Made by a program: the position numbers and the translations under genes
Assembly (NCBI RefSeq): GCF_004011695.2
Contig: NC_082409.1
Coordinates: forward strand, 496,001 to 560,000
Length of the DNA: 64,000 bases
Direction of reading: 5' to 3'
DNA from: Ascochyta rabiei
Taxonomy: Eukaryota; Ascomycota; Dothideomycetes; Pleosporales; Didymellaceae
Shown: piece after piece, positions 42,133 through 54,900 of the stretch
Numbering within the stretch: position 1 is the first letter of the stretch
Layout of the letters: each line of letters opens with the position of its first letter
The notes under the pieces: model-generated
The model's database searches: none
Seen by the model: only the letters and a program-made list of their open reading frames with translations
Told to the model about the DNA's origin: nothing

Positions 42133-43947
42133 TCGACGACTTCATGCACATATTCGAATTCGTTTCTCCACAGATCCGACTCGCCAACAGATACGGTCTT
42201 TATCAGTGCTGACCAAGCTGTGATGCGACGCCGGTCTGTGCGATTTCCGGACCAATCTCCGCTCCACTCGCCAATGGAAGTTTGTCGGCGACCTTGTCCG
42301 AAGGAAAGAATCATCAAGGCCATGAAAAGGCGTTTAAGTTTGACCGTTGACATGGCAAATCTCCGACCAAGGGCACTAGTCTGTATCAACGACGCGTCCC
42401 AGCACGCGTCGTTCACAAGACACGACCAAGTCGTGCACAAGGACTTGTAACGCGACATGTTCTTGCGTAAGGCCTTCTGCAAACAAGCACGTTTTTCTTT
42501 ATGTTTCCTCTCCTATGTTTAAGCCACCATACCCCGGCTCTCGCTCTCGACCGTGGGGGACACCGCGCGTTGAATTACAAAGCATCGTAATGTTCTAGTC
42601 CTAGTTACCTACTCTAGTCCCGCGACAGCCTCCTCCACACATTTCCATTCGCTCCATCATAACATCATATCGTTACATATCCACTCGCTTGTATATCGTC
42701 ATCTCCATCATCATATCTCAATTACGAATTACGCATCAGGCGCGCTTTGGGGAGTCTTCGCCTCTGCGTTACCTCGGCGTCTTCATTCACACTAGTCCCC
42801 GCGCATCGCACTATCGAGGAGTATTTAAGGGGTCGTACTGGTCTAGTCGAGTTTATATGCGCGGATGAAGGAAATCTGTACCCTCGTTTCTGCAATCTTG
42901 GTTCCTTTGGGGTGGAAGATGGGAAGGAAGCGGGGGATATGTATATCAATTTCAAATATACTATCGGTGTTGATGTTGCGGTTACACTCTTCGTTGCGTT
43001 CTGTTGAGGTAACGAACGGAAGGATACAGTCGTGCTGAGAACGACGCTGCAACCCAAGGCTGTAGACACTGACCTGACGGCAGGCAGCAAGTATGAATAG
43101 GTAAGCCTCGTTTAGGGAAGAGGGGGTTGGTTTGTTGTTCATGAGTATAAGCATTCCATGTTTTGTAGCCTTTTGGTAAGTCTGGCTTGACTCTTGCTAA
43201 CTTGACGGAGAACTCGAAGTACTGACTCAGTCCGAACTCCTCAGATTCCGGGCTCCGTGTTTGAAATGGCAATGCAGGCGCACAGTCTCTCGCTTACGTA
43301 TCTGGCTCCTGCGCGAGCGAATGGCGGACCGTACAACCGTCCAGCGACTCTTCCAACCTCCTCATCACCAACCTCTTTGCAGATCTTCGTTCTCACAACA
43401 TATCTCGCTATGAATTGCTTGTGTCTCATGATCTCGCTATACAGTCCTTGTTGATTGTCAGTTATGGCCACAAACAATGACCCGTCACTAACAGCGACAG
43501 CCGTAGAGATTGCGACGTGATGGTGTCCGTAACGATGCGACACAAGAATCTTACGAGTTCTGAATGAGTTCTGCAATCAGTCCTGCAGCCAAGAAGACGC
43601 ATCGTGGAGTTGCACATACACCGCCACGAACGACATGTCGTTGAACCTTCGAGCCTGCTTTTGCCGTGGACGACTTCACAGGCTACGCACATCATGCCTG
43701 TATGGACGTTAGTCTAGCTGCATCTGGAGACGTATCCGCACATTTAGCCAGTAATGAGATCTTCCGGGAAGCTACACAAGCAAGCAACTATGCAAGGCTC
43801 GTAGTTTCGCCGATCTTGTGAGGGGTAGTAGTGGGGAAAGTCTGGGGTCATTAAGCTTCGATCCGTGGTAGCGAAATTGACTACAAAACAACGGATGTAC
43901 CTCGTCAACCTCGAAGATGTATCACACTACGGCAAGGATTAGACAAA
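42133..43947. other. Intergenic region
   Basis: 1.8 kb between the phosphatase and the alpha-galactosidase, both + strand. A - strand frame at 43241-43576 reads smoothly (HRYGHHHVAISTAVAVSDG...) but has no recognised domain and I leave it uncalled. No repeats or RNA genes seen. Confidence 0.45.
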
Positions 43948-46430
43948 ATGCTTTGCTCAACAAAGCTTGTCGCGTCGGTGGTTTTGGCTGGCGTAGTCGC
44001 CTCCCAGCATGGTACATCATTACAACTCCCTACACTCATTACTAGAAACCGTCCTGACAACCTCCAGCTATCACAGCTAATGGAGGCAACTTCACACTCA
44101 CCGGAGATGATTCTTCGTACCTATTCCACGTCAACACTGAAAATGGCGATTTGATATCGGACCACTTTGGCGCCCCGGTAACAGATTTCATTCCGCCAGC
44201 ATACATCCTCCCCTGGGGTTGGCATGATAGCAGGGCCAACGACCGGCGCGAATTCCCAGATGTTGGGAGAAGCGATATCCGTTTGCCCGCAATTCATATC
44301 GAACACTCGGACGGAGACACTGTGTCAGCGTTTCTCTACCAAAGCCATGAGATCGTTCCCGGGAAGCCGTCCATAGCTGGATTCCCGGCAACGTACGGTG
44401 GTGATGCGGATGTGACAACCTTGCAGGTTCAGCTTTATGATAACGTTTCTGCTGTTGGGGCCGTACTCTCGTACTCGATCTTCCCCAAGTACAACGCCGT
44501 TGCCAGGAGCTTCAAACTTACCAATAACGGTACCGGTGACATCGTTGTGGAGAGAGCTGCGTCTTTCAGTTTTGATTTTCCTAATCTTGACTTTGAAGTT
44601 ATCGAGCCTCACGGCGATTGGTATCATGAGTTCAATACGGTCCGACGCAAGGTGGATTATGGAGAGACCAGCTTCCGCTCAACTGAAGGCTACGCCGGAC
44701 ACACACACAATCCCTTCTATGCGCTTGTGTCTCCCAGCACAACAGAGAGCGGTGGCGAAGCATGGGGCTTCAACCTAATCTGGTCGGGGTCCTTTGAAGC
44801 AACCATCGAGAAGGCCTCCAACGGCTATGTACGAGCTTTGCTCGGCCTCAATCCGCTCCATACAAGCATTCGCGTTGCTCCTGGTGGCACCTTTCAAAGC
44901 CCGGAAGCCGTGGCTGTCTACAGCTCCTCTGGAATCGGCGGAGTCTCCCGCGCGTATCATGATCTTTACAGAAACCATCTGTCTAGGCACAAGGCTACTC
45001 ACGAGACTCGGCCGATCTTGCTGAATAGTTGGGAAGGATTGAGTTTCAACATCAACGACACAGCTATCGTCGATCTTGCCGGGCAGGCAGCGGACCTTGG
45101 TATCGAACTCCTCGTAGTAGACGACGGTTGGTTTGGTAGATCCTATCCTCGCAACAACGACAGCTTGGGGCTGGGCGACTGGACTGTGAGTGACTACCTG
45201 CTCACATGAATCCAGAGCTTACTAACAACGCCAAGCCCAACCCAGTCAAATTCCCACAGGGGCTCGGTCCTCCCATCGATCAGATTATTCGGATCGACGT
45301 GGCAAACGCAACTACAAATGCCAGCACCAACTCACCGATGAAGTTCGGAATCTGGGTTGAGCCGGAGATGGTGAATTTGAATTCGACCCTATACAATGAG
45401 CATCCCGATTGGGTATTGCACGCCGGCAAACATGCAAGAACTCTGACTCGCAATCAGTTCGTCTTGAACGTTGGGTAAGCTATTCTATGATCAGGTTGGC
45501 ATTTGCTGGCTGACAAACCATAGACTGCCTGAGGTACAGGACTTCATCATCGAGACGCTCTCCAATCTTCTTGACTCGGGAAGCGTGAGATACATCAAGT
45601 GGGATAACAACCGAGGCAAGTCTTTGAATCGTCAGTGTTCTCGCTCTACTGATACTCTTTAGGGATGCATGAGCTCGCTCGTCCGTCTGACACGTACCAG
45701 TACATTCTGGGTCTTTATCATGTAATCGACACCTTGACGACGAAATACCCTGACGTCTTGTGGGAGGGGTGTGCCTCCGGCGGAGGTCGATTCGATGCTG
45801 GTGCGTACCAGAAACAACCCTTGATCTTGCAGAGCTAACGTTCCAGGTCTCCTCCACTACTGGCCTCAGCACTGGACTTCCGACAACACAGACGCAGCAG
45901 ACCGGCTTCAAATCCAACTCGGCACTTCGCTCGTCTACCCGCCCTCCGCCATGGGCTGCCACATCGCAAAGTCCCCCAACGGCGTGACCGGAAGAGCGAC
46001 CAGCTTCACTTACAGGGGCCACGTAGCCATGATGTGCGGCAGCTTCGGCCTGGAACTAAACCCACACGAGCTCTCCGAGGAAGAAACCGCAGCGCTCCCA
46101 GCAATCATGGCAGAAGCGCACCGCATAAACCCGATAGTCATCTCAGGCCACTTCTACCGTCTCGCAGGCCCGCAAGCTAGCAACTGGCCAGCCGTGCAGT
46201 TTGTGAGCGCGGACGGGAACGAGGCCGTCGTGATTGCCTTCCAGCAACAGTACACGACCAAGCCTGCCGCGCCACCTCTGAGACTGCAAGGCTTGGACCC
46301 AAAGGCCAGGTACTTCAACAGCTTGGACAACGGGACGTACAGCGGTGCTACGTATGCGAATGCGGGGATCAACGCTGGCTGGGATCGTGGCGTGTATCAG
46401 AGCAAGCTGATCTGGCTGGAGAAGCAGTGA
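43948..46430 (+). CDS. Secreted alpha-galactosidase, GH36 family
   Basis: Extracellular enzyme releasing terminal alpha-galactose from raffinose-type sugars and galactomannan. The model is join(43948-44011, 44068-45185, 45236-45474, 45524-45615, 45663-45800, 45847-46430), 2235 nt, 744 residues, close to fungal GH36 length. Signal peptide: [19 protein letters not shown]. The N-terminal beta domain contains [12 protein letters not shown] and [13 protein letters not shown]. The barrel has [30 protein letters not shown], the nucleophile motif [21 protein letters not shown], and the acid/base region [18 protein letters not shown]. Introns are 46-56 nt. Intron 4 (45616-45662) has a GCAAGT donor, so it is a GC-AG intron: no GT nearby keeps the conserved NNRG-MHE junction. 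Confidence 0.95.
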
Positions 46431-46672
46431 GGTGGTTTGGTATATTTCGACTATAGATCCCGACTAGTCACAAGCAACGCAGTGACATTCCGGCTCAACA
46501 TCGACACGACAAGACGTGTAGGCGATGTCCCTAGTGAACACCTGTTGACATGTGCATATTGAACGCCCTTGAGCTGCAATGCTTTCGTTGATATAGTACA
46601 AAAATGCTCGCGCCACCTCATGCTGCCTGCCAACGAAAAAGCATCGTCGATCTATCTCCTAGCCAGCAAAAC

Positions 46673-47668
46673 TTACACACCAGGCATACCCAAGTAAGCC
46701 CTCATAGCCGGCACGCCTCTTGGTGCAAAATACACCGTGTACAGTCCAGCAAAGGCAACAGCCAAGCCTGTGAACTTCTCAAACCAGGTGTGGAAGTACG
46801 CCGCAGTCATCAACAACATCCACCACATCAGCGCCGCAACGCCCAGCGCGAACTTGACACCCCTAGCCGTTGCCTCGCCTTCAGGCTTCTGGACCTCCTT
46901 CTCCACAGACACACTTGCAACCTTGCCGTCGGGGAGTGTGATGAGACGGCCATCCCTTAGCCCCTCAACGCGCGTCAAGGCAGGTAGAAATTCCAGCCAG
47001 AGCAGACTCGATCCCATGATAAGCAAGAAAACGTGGCCCGAGATATCGTGTCCGCCCTTCCAGCTGCCACCGACAGCCTTGCACGTTGCAGCAGTGATGA
47101 ACTCCTTGGTGTCGCTCATCTCAGCTCTCGCGAGCGGGTCTCTCGCCAGCTCGCACGCGCCGCCCGTGAGTTTGAATCCGCGGTCGATCAGCGGCGGGCC
47201 GAAACACCACTGCGTGACGAGCACCCACCACGTCGTCACGACTGTATATCGCAACACCGCTCTGGCTCTCCTCGCAGACAGTCCTCGCCCGAAACCGGGA
47301 TGCATGAGCACGAACATTGCGAATGCGAGGGTGGCCCAGAACCAGCCAATCTTCACAAAGTAGACGTTGAAGACGTTCTTCTTCAGCGCGAAGTAGCTGG
47401 GCGCGAATTCAGGCGGATGCGACTGTGAATCAGCGGAGTAAGGAGCGGCGCGAGACGCTGGCGAGATGGTGCTGATTATGCTGCCCATGAGCAGAGTCGC
47501 GGGGTAGATGGAGATGAGAAGCGCTTCGAGGCGGGTCGGGAGGAAAGGCGAGCGGCGCGCGCTGGAGGTGGCAGGCTTGATAGTGCCCCCGGGCATGCCA
47601 GCGGTTATAGGCGCGGAGCCGTTCGTTTCTGAGACGGAGGTGTAGGTGTGTTTGCGGCGAGCGGCCAT
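46673..47668 (-). CDS. FIT2/Scs3-family ER membrane protein (lipid droplet formation)
   Basis: ER-resident acyl-CoA diphosphatase family supporting lipid-droplet budding and phospholipid homeostasis (yeast Scs3/Yft2, human FITM2). Single exon, 331 residues from the ATG at 47668. There are about six hydrophobic segments (LLISIYPATLLMGSII, VYFVKIGWFWATLAFAMFVLM, YTVVTTWWVLVTQWCFG, HVFLLIMGSSLLWLEFL, FALGVAALMWWMLLMTAAYF, LAVAFAGLYTVYF). The two family His residues appear in GGHDISGHVFLL and YFHTWFEKFTG, the proposed catalytic pair. A short basic, disordered N-terminus precedes the first membrane segment. Confidence 0.9.
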   Translation of the reverse strand: MAARRKHTYTSVSETNGSAPITAGMPGGTIKPATSSARRSPFLPTRLEALLISIYPATLLMGSIISTISPASRAAPYSADSQSHPPEFAPSYFALKKNVFNVYFVKIGWFWATLAFAMFVLMHPGFGRGLSARRARAVLRYTVVTTWWVLVTQWCFGPPLIDRGFKLTGGACELARDPLARAEMSDTKEFITAATCKAVGGSWKGGHDISGHVFLLIMGSSLLWLEFLPALTRVEGLRDGRLITLPDGKVASVSVEKEVQKPEGEATARGVKFALGVAALMWWMLLMTAAYFHTWFEKFTGLAVAFAGLYTVYFAPRGVPAMRAYLGMPGV

Positions 47669-48787
47669 TGTCGTGGGTGTGGTATAAGAAGGTGATGGAG
47701 TGGGAAGTGCCGCTCAGGGTTGTGCACAAGAGAGGGGTAGCGAAATGTTTGGCGCCCAAGACACACGTCCGACGGCAGTGCTAGAGAGATGAGTGAAGTG
47801 TGGTTGACAGAAGAACACACAACCTTTGGTTTGTGCGCGACGACTCGAGAGACGGCGATGACGTTACGTTGATTTTCTGCAGCTGTGGCTGGTGCCGCTA
47901 GCCCCTTCCAGCACGCTACCCCAGGTACTGCTTCCTTTGCCTTCCGTCGTAAACTGTGGACAGATCTGATCACTGCAAGAGTGTGTTAGCTATGCCTGAG
48001 GGACATTATTAGCACAGGACCATATTTGTAAGCCACGTGCACATTTGAAATAGTGTATTGAAGTTACTCTTCTTTTGTCTATTAATACATTCGAGTCTTT
48101 TGTGGCGAAAGAGCCTATCAGCTTATTCTTCTTCTTCTTCTTCTTCTTCTTCTTCTTCTTCTTCTTCTTCATAAACGCTGCATGAACGCTGCTCGTGAAC
48201 TCAATCTCCTCCCTGTTCACTCCTGTCCATCCCTCTCACCGGGTATAGTGTATAAAACACAACAAAAATATCAAAAAGAGCAAGTCTACTCTAACGCCGT
48301 AAATTTGCTGGATGCCGCTCAAAGACAACAAAGACAAGTAGATGAGGCGCCCTGAGCGCCAGGATGATGCGAGGAAGGACGGGCTACATGAAAGAAGCGT
48401 TGGTGAAGGAATGAGGTACGGAACCGGCCCGCTGTCGGCCGTGGGTATTTTGCTTCATGAGCGAATCCGAGCCCGTCATTCGTAAAGGTGTGAAGGTAGG
48501 TCAACGTTGCAGGAGTGCAATCGTTTTTCGAAGGCTTCGGCAAGTGTGTCGGGCTTCATTGTAAGATTTTTGCGTCATTGTCCAGGAGCTCATACTCTGG
48601 CAGAAGGTCATTCGTGATCGTAACTCTCCTGTCATCGAAGCCCCGCGTCGCTCGGGGTTTAGAAGTACAAAGCCGCGCGTGAACTTTACGCAGGAAGTGC
48701 AGGTTTCGGGGCTGTCGCTATTGGGCCGTGCCTCATCCCAGCAACAGCCATAGCGCCGACCTCAGCAATTGTGATCTGCAAATGACC
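47669..48787. other. Intergenic region with a TTC microsatellite
   Basis: 1.1 kb between two - strand genes, holding the FIT2-family promoter and the 3' flank of the Zn2Cys6 gene. Apart from the TTC tract I see nothing. Confidence 0.5.
48126..48170. repeat. (TTC)n microsatellite
   Basis: About 15 perfect TTC copies. Confidence 0.95.
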
Positions 48788-51700
48788 TCATCGCCATCCC
48801 ATTCCTGATCCAGGGGGCTGAAACTGCGCACTTCCACCGAAGGACGTCCTAGAACTAAGTAAGCCCATGCCGGGGTCCATGAACGTCTGCGCCCACTCTT
48901 CTTGATTCAGCATTTCGTCGAACTGCATGCTCTGTCCTGAGATATGGTGCATGCTGGGGCTGCCAGAATGAAGCGGTTGGCCCCGTTGCGCCTGTGCAGC
49001 CTGCATCAAATACATGGGCATAGGACCGAAAAGCTGTGCCTCGCTTTCGTGACGTCTTGGAGGTCCCGCGGGCACACTGCTCGGAGCAAACATGGCGGGA
49101 TATGGTTTCATGTCAATGCCGGATGTTGGACCGACCACGGAAGGAGAATCAAGTCTGCGATCGAAAGCCTGAGGGTGTTTATTTTCAAAAGTGGTCATTG
49201 GTGGGTTCGGGTAGGCCAATGGATCTGCGGAAGGGAACATCATAGTCGATATGTCCGAGATCGGTACGTTCAGACCGGAGGGATCTGTAAAAGAATTCGA
49301 TAAAGGTGTAGGCGGGAATGAAGGACGAGTTGGCAGGCCAGCGAATTGTCCTAGGCTTGCATTAGAAGATGTGGGCGTAAGACCAGGCACGGCGTCGAAG
49401 AAGTCGGCATTGGACGGTGACGGTGAGTTGAACGAAGGATCCAATCCAAGACTGACGTAGTGGGTCTGAGAGATTGGTAGAGACGGCCCAGGAGCAGTGC
49501 GCTTAGAATCAGGGTGGCTCTCGGGAAAAGTGCTGGCGCGGCGCGGCATCGCCAAATCACTTTCGAGGAATTGCGGTCGCGAGCCAAGAGACTGTGGTGA
49601 GCTGTCTTGACGGCGTTTCCTTGATTCTTGCAGCTCCCTCCCTTGCTTGACTGCTTCAGGAAGTCTTCCGAACATGCTCTGTGGAGATGTAAGTATGTGT
49701 GCCATTGCTGCTCTGGGTCAGGTATACATACGTTGAGTGCCGAGCTGCACCTATCGGCTGCCATGCTCCTCTTAGCAAAGTACGCCAGTACCTCCTTGCC
49801 CTCTGCTGCATCTCTAAGCAGCTCGAGACTGGTGGGACTGTTCGGATTTTCCAGGACGAAGTACAAAATCGAAACAATGGCAAAGAATGTGGTATACATA
49901 GAGAACCAGTATGCCCCTGCCAGTAGCCCGCGTCGTCTCATCTCAGAAGTGATGTGAATGATATTGCGCGACACACTTACGCACGCCGAGGCGCATGCAA
50001 AGGCCCGCTGGTCGGTCGCGTTATCTTGGTATGTCGATGACACATAATGCAGGAATGGGCGATACAGTAGAAGCTGGGCGTGCCCGAAAGCCATGCGCAG
50101 CAACTGTTGCACTCTGTATGGAGTCAGCGTTTGTAACAAATTCAATTAACACTAAAAACGTACCTGATGATGATGTGTGGCGCTTCACCGCCAGGCTTGA
50201 GCGCCATGGGCAGCTCATCGAGCCACTGTGCCAAATCTTGCTCAAGTTCGCGAATCTTGGAGTACTTGACTGTGTATGTCACCGAGTTCTTGCCGCCAGA
50301 CTGGGTACCCTTGATTGGGTAGACATATTTACAGATTTTGCTAAGTACCTGCACAATCCGTGTGTGAGCGTTGAATGCGGACATGACGGATATGCTACCC
50401 TCGGGCATTGGAAGTATTTCGGTTTCTGTAATGTATTCGTCATCCACTTCGATAGGGAAACTTTGGTCGATATCCTCGTCCTCCAAGAACCGTGGCAGTC
50501 CAAGCATCGCGCCCACATATGAATCCATTCGTCGAATGACCCAAAACAAACGCTTGCGGGTTTCGGCTTCGATAGGGTTGAAACTGCCATTGAACGATCG
50601 GTGTAGACCCATACGTAGCGCTGATCGCAGAGCGACTCCAATGTACGCATAACAGGTGCTGAGCTTAGCTGAGGATTGTAGAAACTGTATCATGAAAACG
50701 ATCGCTTGCAACGACGTCAAGTCGCGGCAGTCGGTGATGTCAAATAGCTGACGGGAAGCTCTGAAATATCGGAAGCTGTGTGGGGTTAGCACAACCCAAA
50801 GTCCTTGGATTCTCGAACTTGCCCGTCATCGACATCAGTCTCATAGTCTGACTTGTCGAGCTCATGCTCGCTTTGTGAAAAGAGCTTGCCCAACGCAAGC
50901 ACGGCATACAATAGTGGCAAGAAATTGTTCTCGGCATTTGTGTAGTTCTCGGTAGGAATCTCGTACATGCGATCCAGTTGCTTGTGGAAGGTTGGTAGAT
51001 GCACGACTCTCTGCATAGCACCTGCGTCAATTATAGCGTTTTCGCACAGACTGATTGCTTCCTTCTTGCTCGGCAGCTCCATTCCAGATGGTAGCGCAGT
51101 CGAGGATGCAGCTAGCGATCGTGTAGAGGATGGCGAAGGGGGGTCAACAGACATGTTACGGTGTTTGAGGGATGGCGAGGAGTCTGGTGGCACTTGGAAC
51201 ATGTCTCCAAACTGTCGCAATCCTCTCATGAAACTGAGTCCTGACGAGTGTCCATGGTAGTCCCAATTACCCTCTGCATCTAGGTCCAACTGGCCTGTGG
51301 CTTTGACCATTGCTTCTAGGTGGGAGTCTGCAGCCTCCTCGGCTGGTGGATTGGCATGGTGATGCGACAAGCGTGGGTCAGTAGGCATCACCGGCGGGCG
51401 CGGTGCTGCTACAGGCACTTGTGGAAGCAGTCCATTTTGCAGATGGGCGTCAATGCTAGGATCGTTCAGGTCTATGGTGGGAAATACAACGTGAAGTAAA
51501 GCTTTGGCTCGCTTCAGCTGACTCTCTAGGGCCTCGATATACTGTGGAGTCGCATTCCGTCTACGGTTTGACGGTTGGTCGTATGTGCTAAGGGGCAGTC
51601 AGTAATCGAGAGTAGGAACGGGCAGGCGGGCGCGTTTACCATTCTACGCTGGGGGTCAGCACTCGTCGACGCGTGAATAATTGGAAAAGAATACTTGCAA

Positions 51701-51972
51701 AACTTACCATAGCTGTAGACTGTGCAATGAGTACATGGCTGTTTTCCATCGCACTTAATTTTCTTGCGTCGACACTCATCGCATGCGCGGGTTACACGCC
51801 GCCTCTTTTGCAGGGGCTGTGGCTTTGGTCCTTGGTCATCGGTGCCATCATTGATCGGCGATTGATCCTCTGTAACATCGGGGCTGTCTGAGCGAGGTGA
51901 GTTGTCATACTGACCAGAAAAGCCGGAGCCTGTGTTATGGCCATCGGCTGTTGTGAGCACTGGAGAGGCCAT
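48788..51972 (-). CDS. Zn2Cys6 transcription activator with Fungal_trans domain; contains a 4-nt microexon
   Basis: The model is complement(join(48788-49678, 49732-50113, 50164-50775, 50823-51587, 51640-51643, 51708-51972)), 2919 nt, 972 residues. The zinc cluster is [21 protein letters not shown]6-C. The last Cys and the preceding Glu are encoded only if the microexon AATG (51640-51643) is spliced between exons ending TATG and beginning CACATAC, giving [24 protein letters not shown]. Introns around it are 64 and 52 nt. Intron 3 (50776-50822, 47 nt) has a GCAAGT donor and joins DVDDG to [10 protein letters not shown]. The Fungal_trans body reads [41 protein letters not shown]...[20 protein letters not shown]. 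The C-terminus is Pro/Ser/Gln-rich, probably activating. Target genes are unknown. Confidence 0.9.
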
Positions 51973-54900
51973 GGCGACCGTTGGGGAGCATGGCTGTGGC
52001 TGGGGGGTGCTGCGCCTAAGAGTAAATGGCTTGAGTGCCAGTCAGCGGCGGAGAGAGTGGGTCAGGGAATAGGATTCTGATGGAGAGGGTCTTAGCGCCG
52101 TTCCATGGCAGTCGTCCCGCCCGTGGGCACCGGGAGTGAGTCGCGTTATTTCCGCCGAGCAATCTGCTTGTGCAGCTCGAAGCGGCAGGCCAATGGTTCG
52201 CGGCTGCTATTGTGGGATGTGAACAACATACCGACTCAATACGAGAGACTAGCCGAGTGACCTCAAGGCCTTCAGAAAGATGGACCGATCTGTTTGGTTG
52301 TTCCAGGCTGCTGCTTCCGGCATCGTTCATTTGCACAACCAAAGAGGCCTAGCACAAGACAGCAGGAGCCTGCACCACCACACCGCCAAGTAGCAGAGCA
52401 CAGCCATTCGCTTATCTGCGGGCTGTGGCGTCATGGGATTGCTGGCAGCGTACAAGCCCATAGGATGAGACGATGGGACGGTCTCCCAAAATAAGACGCC
52501 ACCCACGCCACTCCAAGACCAGTCAAGAGCGCCTTGATCCTTGGAGATACCGGTGCGCGGCGGATCTTGCAGACGCTGCCCGGTCAATAAGGCGTAGTCT
52601 GACGGGCCTGACTGGCACCAATGCAACATTTGCTCATCCCATGATTCCTCGTGCGCTCTAAAGCCGCTGTTTGCAGCATCGATCCGCGAACCGGATAAAG
52701 ACACCGTCTCTTATTGTGGGTATTGGAGACACCGTCATGTAGCCAAGAAGGAGGCTGTAATTCCTCCCCCAGACGTGGGCTTGTCTCGGGGTGTGATTCA
52801 AAGCGAGGTCCGACCATCAGCACTTCCACTCTCACCAGCCCTCGCGTCGTAGCGCCGGCCACAGTTAGTGACAGCATGGCTCATTGAGGCTGGTGGGTCT
52901 TAGCCTCATGCGGTTGGTCCATGTTCTGACATTGGACGCACATTTTTACCATCTCCGCCATGCTTTCGTGCCTCATGGCAAAGCAGCTCCACGCGCCAAG
53001 GCATGGCAAGGACATGGAAGATGCCTGGCAATCAAATCAGTGAGCCCCGTGAATTGGGTGTGCCACAAGGTGATCCGTCAGCTGAAGGTGATGGTAATAT
53101 CGCCAGCATTCAGAATGTGCGGTGGGTCCGCTTATCCACTTGGGAACGAGTCTAATGCTTTATGCCCTAGTTGGTAGGCCGAGAGTATTGGCTGCGACGT
53201 AGGCGAATGCATTCCCCCGGAGACGCTTTTCGTACTGTCAATCTTTACATGAAGAAAGCGAGCAGAGCGAGAAGGCGTGCCGACAGCTCAGCGAGTGTTG
53301 AGTAAGGTCTAAACTCGACCAATGACTTTGTTTTCGTCGTGATTCTGCTGTGGTCATGCTGGTGTCGCATGTCTCTCCGGTGCTCCGCGCGTAAGGACCC
53401 GTCGCACCGAGGCATCCCTCGTTAAGCGGATCAACATGACCATGCGAAGTGGTCGTTTCATTCTCGGGGAAATCTGCAAGTGTGGTTAGGTTCCTGCACA
53501 GAACTTCTAGCCTGCATTCGTCCGAGTGTTTTTCGTCTAAGCTTGTGGCTGACCGTCGGTGTTCGCTGATGTCGTATAGCCGGACGAAGATACAGAAAGG
53601 CCGCGTATTAGCCACACTTGGCGGCAACGTTCCACTGCGGATGCTGACTGCGGATGGTGGCTGCCGTTGCAAAGGAGGGCCTAGGATTTGAGTTACGGCT
53701 GTCGAGGTGTGGCTTTTGTCCGCGGAGGTGCTCTCTCTTCCCTGACAAGCCTGATGGATCAATGGGTTCGGTGCATGACGGCCAAGCCACGATCGCTAGG
53801 AAGTGCCTCTATGATCGCAGGCATCTGTGGCGCATGCGACTGGAAACTTTTGTTAGGTAAAAGGTGGGAATGTACGCGCCAAGAATGCGATTGGGAGGTC
53901 GAGACCGTTGGCCAAGCGTTTTGAATGCGTCTGAAATCGAAACTGGTCGAAGGTGTGTGTGTGCAGCTCGGAAGGTGTGTCAACTGAAAGCTGAGGCTTG
54001 TGAATCTTGAGAGGAACAATTCCAGGTAGCTCAGCAGCCTTTTGTTTCTTCTACGGCTTGCACAGCCACGCAAAGCGGAACGGCTTCTAGCGTTTAAGGG
54101 TAAGGACTCGGCCTGTGGCGCTGCTGGTTTTCTCTCCAGATCTCGACACATCCAGACCGCCACAAGCAAGCAGCAGCCACAGGGCAGGCGTAGGGCTGGC
54201 TAGAGGATCTGCACGGAGCTTTCTCAATCCCGTCACTATGCAATGACGTTGCGCTCAATTACGCGGATCGAGGATCGAGGACCGAGGATCGAATATACAG
54301 CCGTAGGAAGGCCGCAGGACCCCTGAAAGCGAAAACGCAGTCATCAGAGCTTTGCAAGGAACAACAGACTAAAGACACAGACTGCAGCACTGTCGTAGCC
54401 TCGAGCCGTGTGCACGAGATCGCTGTGCTGCCCAAGACGTCCTCGCACGATGCGGAATCTCTCAGCCGCGAGAAATTTCGCGTCGGTAATTAGCATCTTC
54501 ACAAATGTTGATGTGAACACATATTGCCAGGTTCTCGGGAATAATGGCGTTGCGCGTGTAAGGGGTTGGCGTAGAGGTACTGGCTTCTCGGTACTCATTC
54601 CAAGTAAAAATATCTCCTTGTTGCGGAAGGTGCTCACTCAAGGTCATCGCTCAAGTCTATTGATCTAACGGGAGCGTCTCGGGTGTATTTTTGCGATTTG
54701 TGCTCGTCTTGTGTACCCAGGTAAATGAGAGCGAGGCGTGCACATGAGCAATTGGTGTCTATAACACTACTGCCTGTTTCCTTTCAATACCGTTCAAGAT
54801 ATCACAGGAAGACAAGTTGGAGGGCATTACAACTGTTGCAGCCCAAAAGGAGATGCTCACCTGCGTTGATTGCAGGTGTTGTATTAGGGTTCTCTGAAGT

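Noticed and set aside
43241..43576. 111-codon - strand ORF reading HRYGHHHVAISTAVAVSDG...
   Set aside because: Smooth composition but no recognised family or supporting splice structure; left uncalled rather than guessed.
53238..53762. 174-codon - strand ORF in the gene desert
   Set aside because: It starts with a non-ATG codon, reads as random Ser/Thr/His/Cys-rich sequence, and shows no exon signals or domain.
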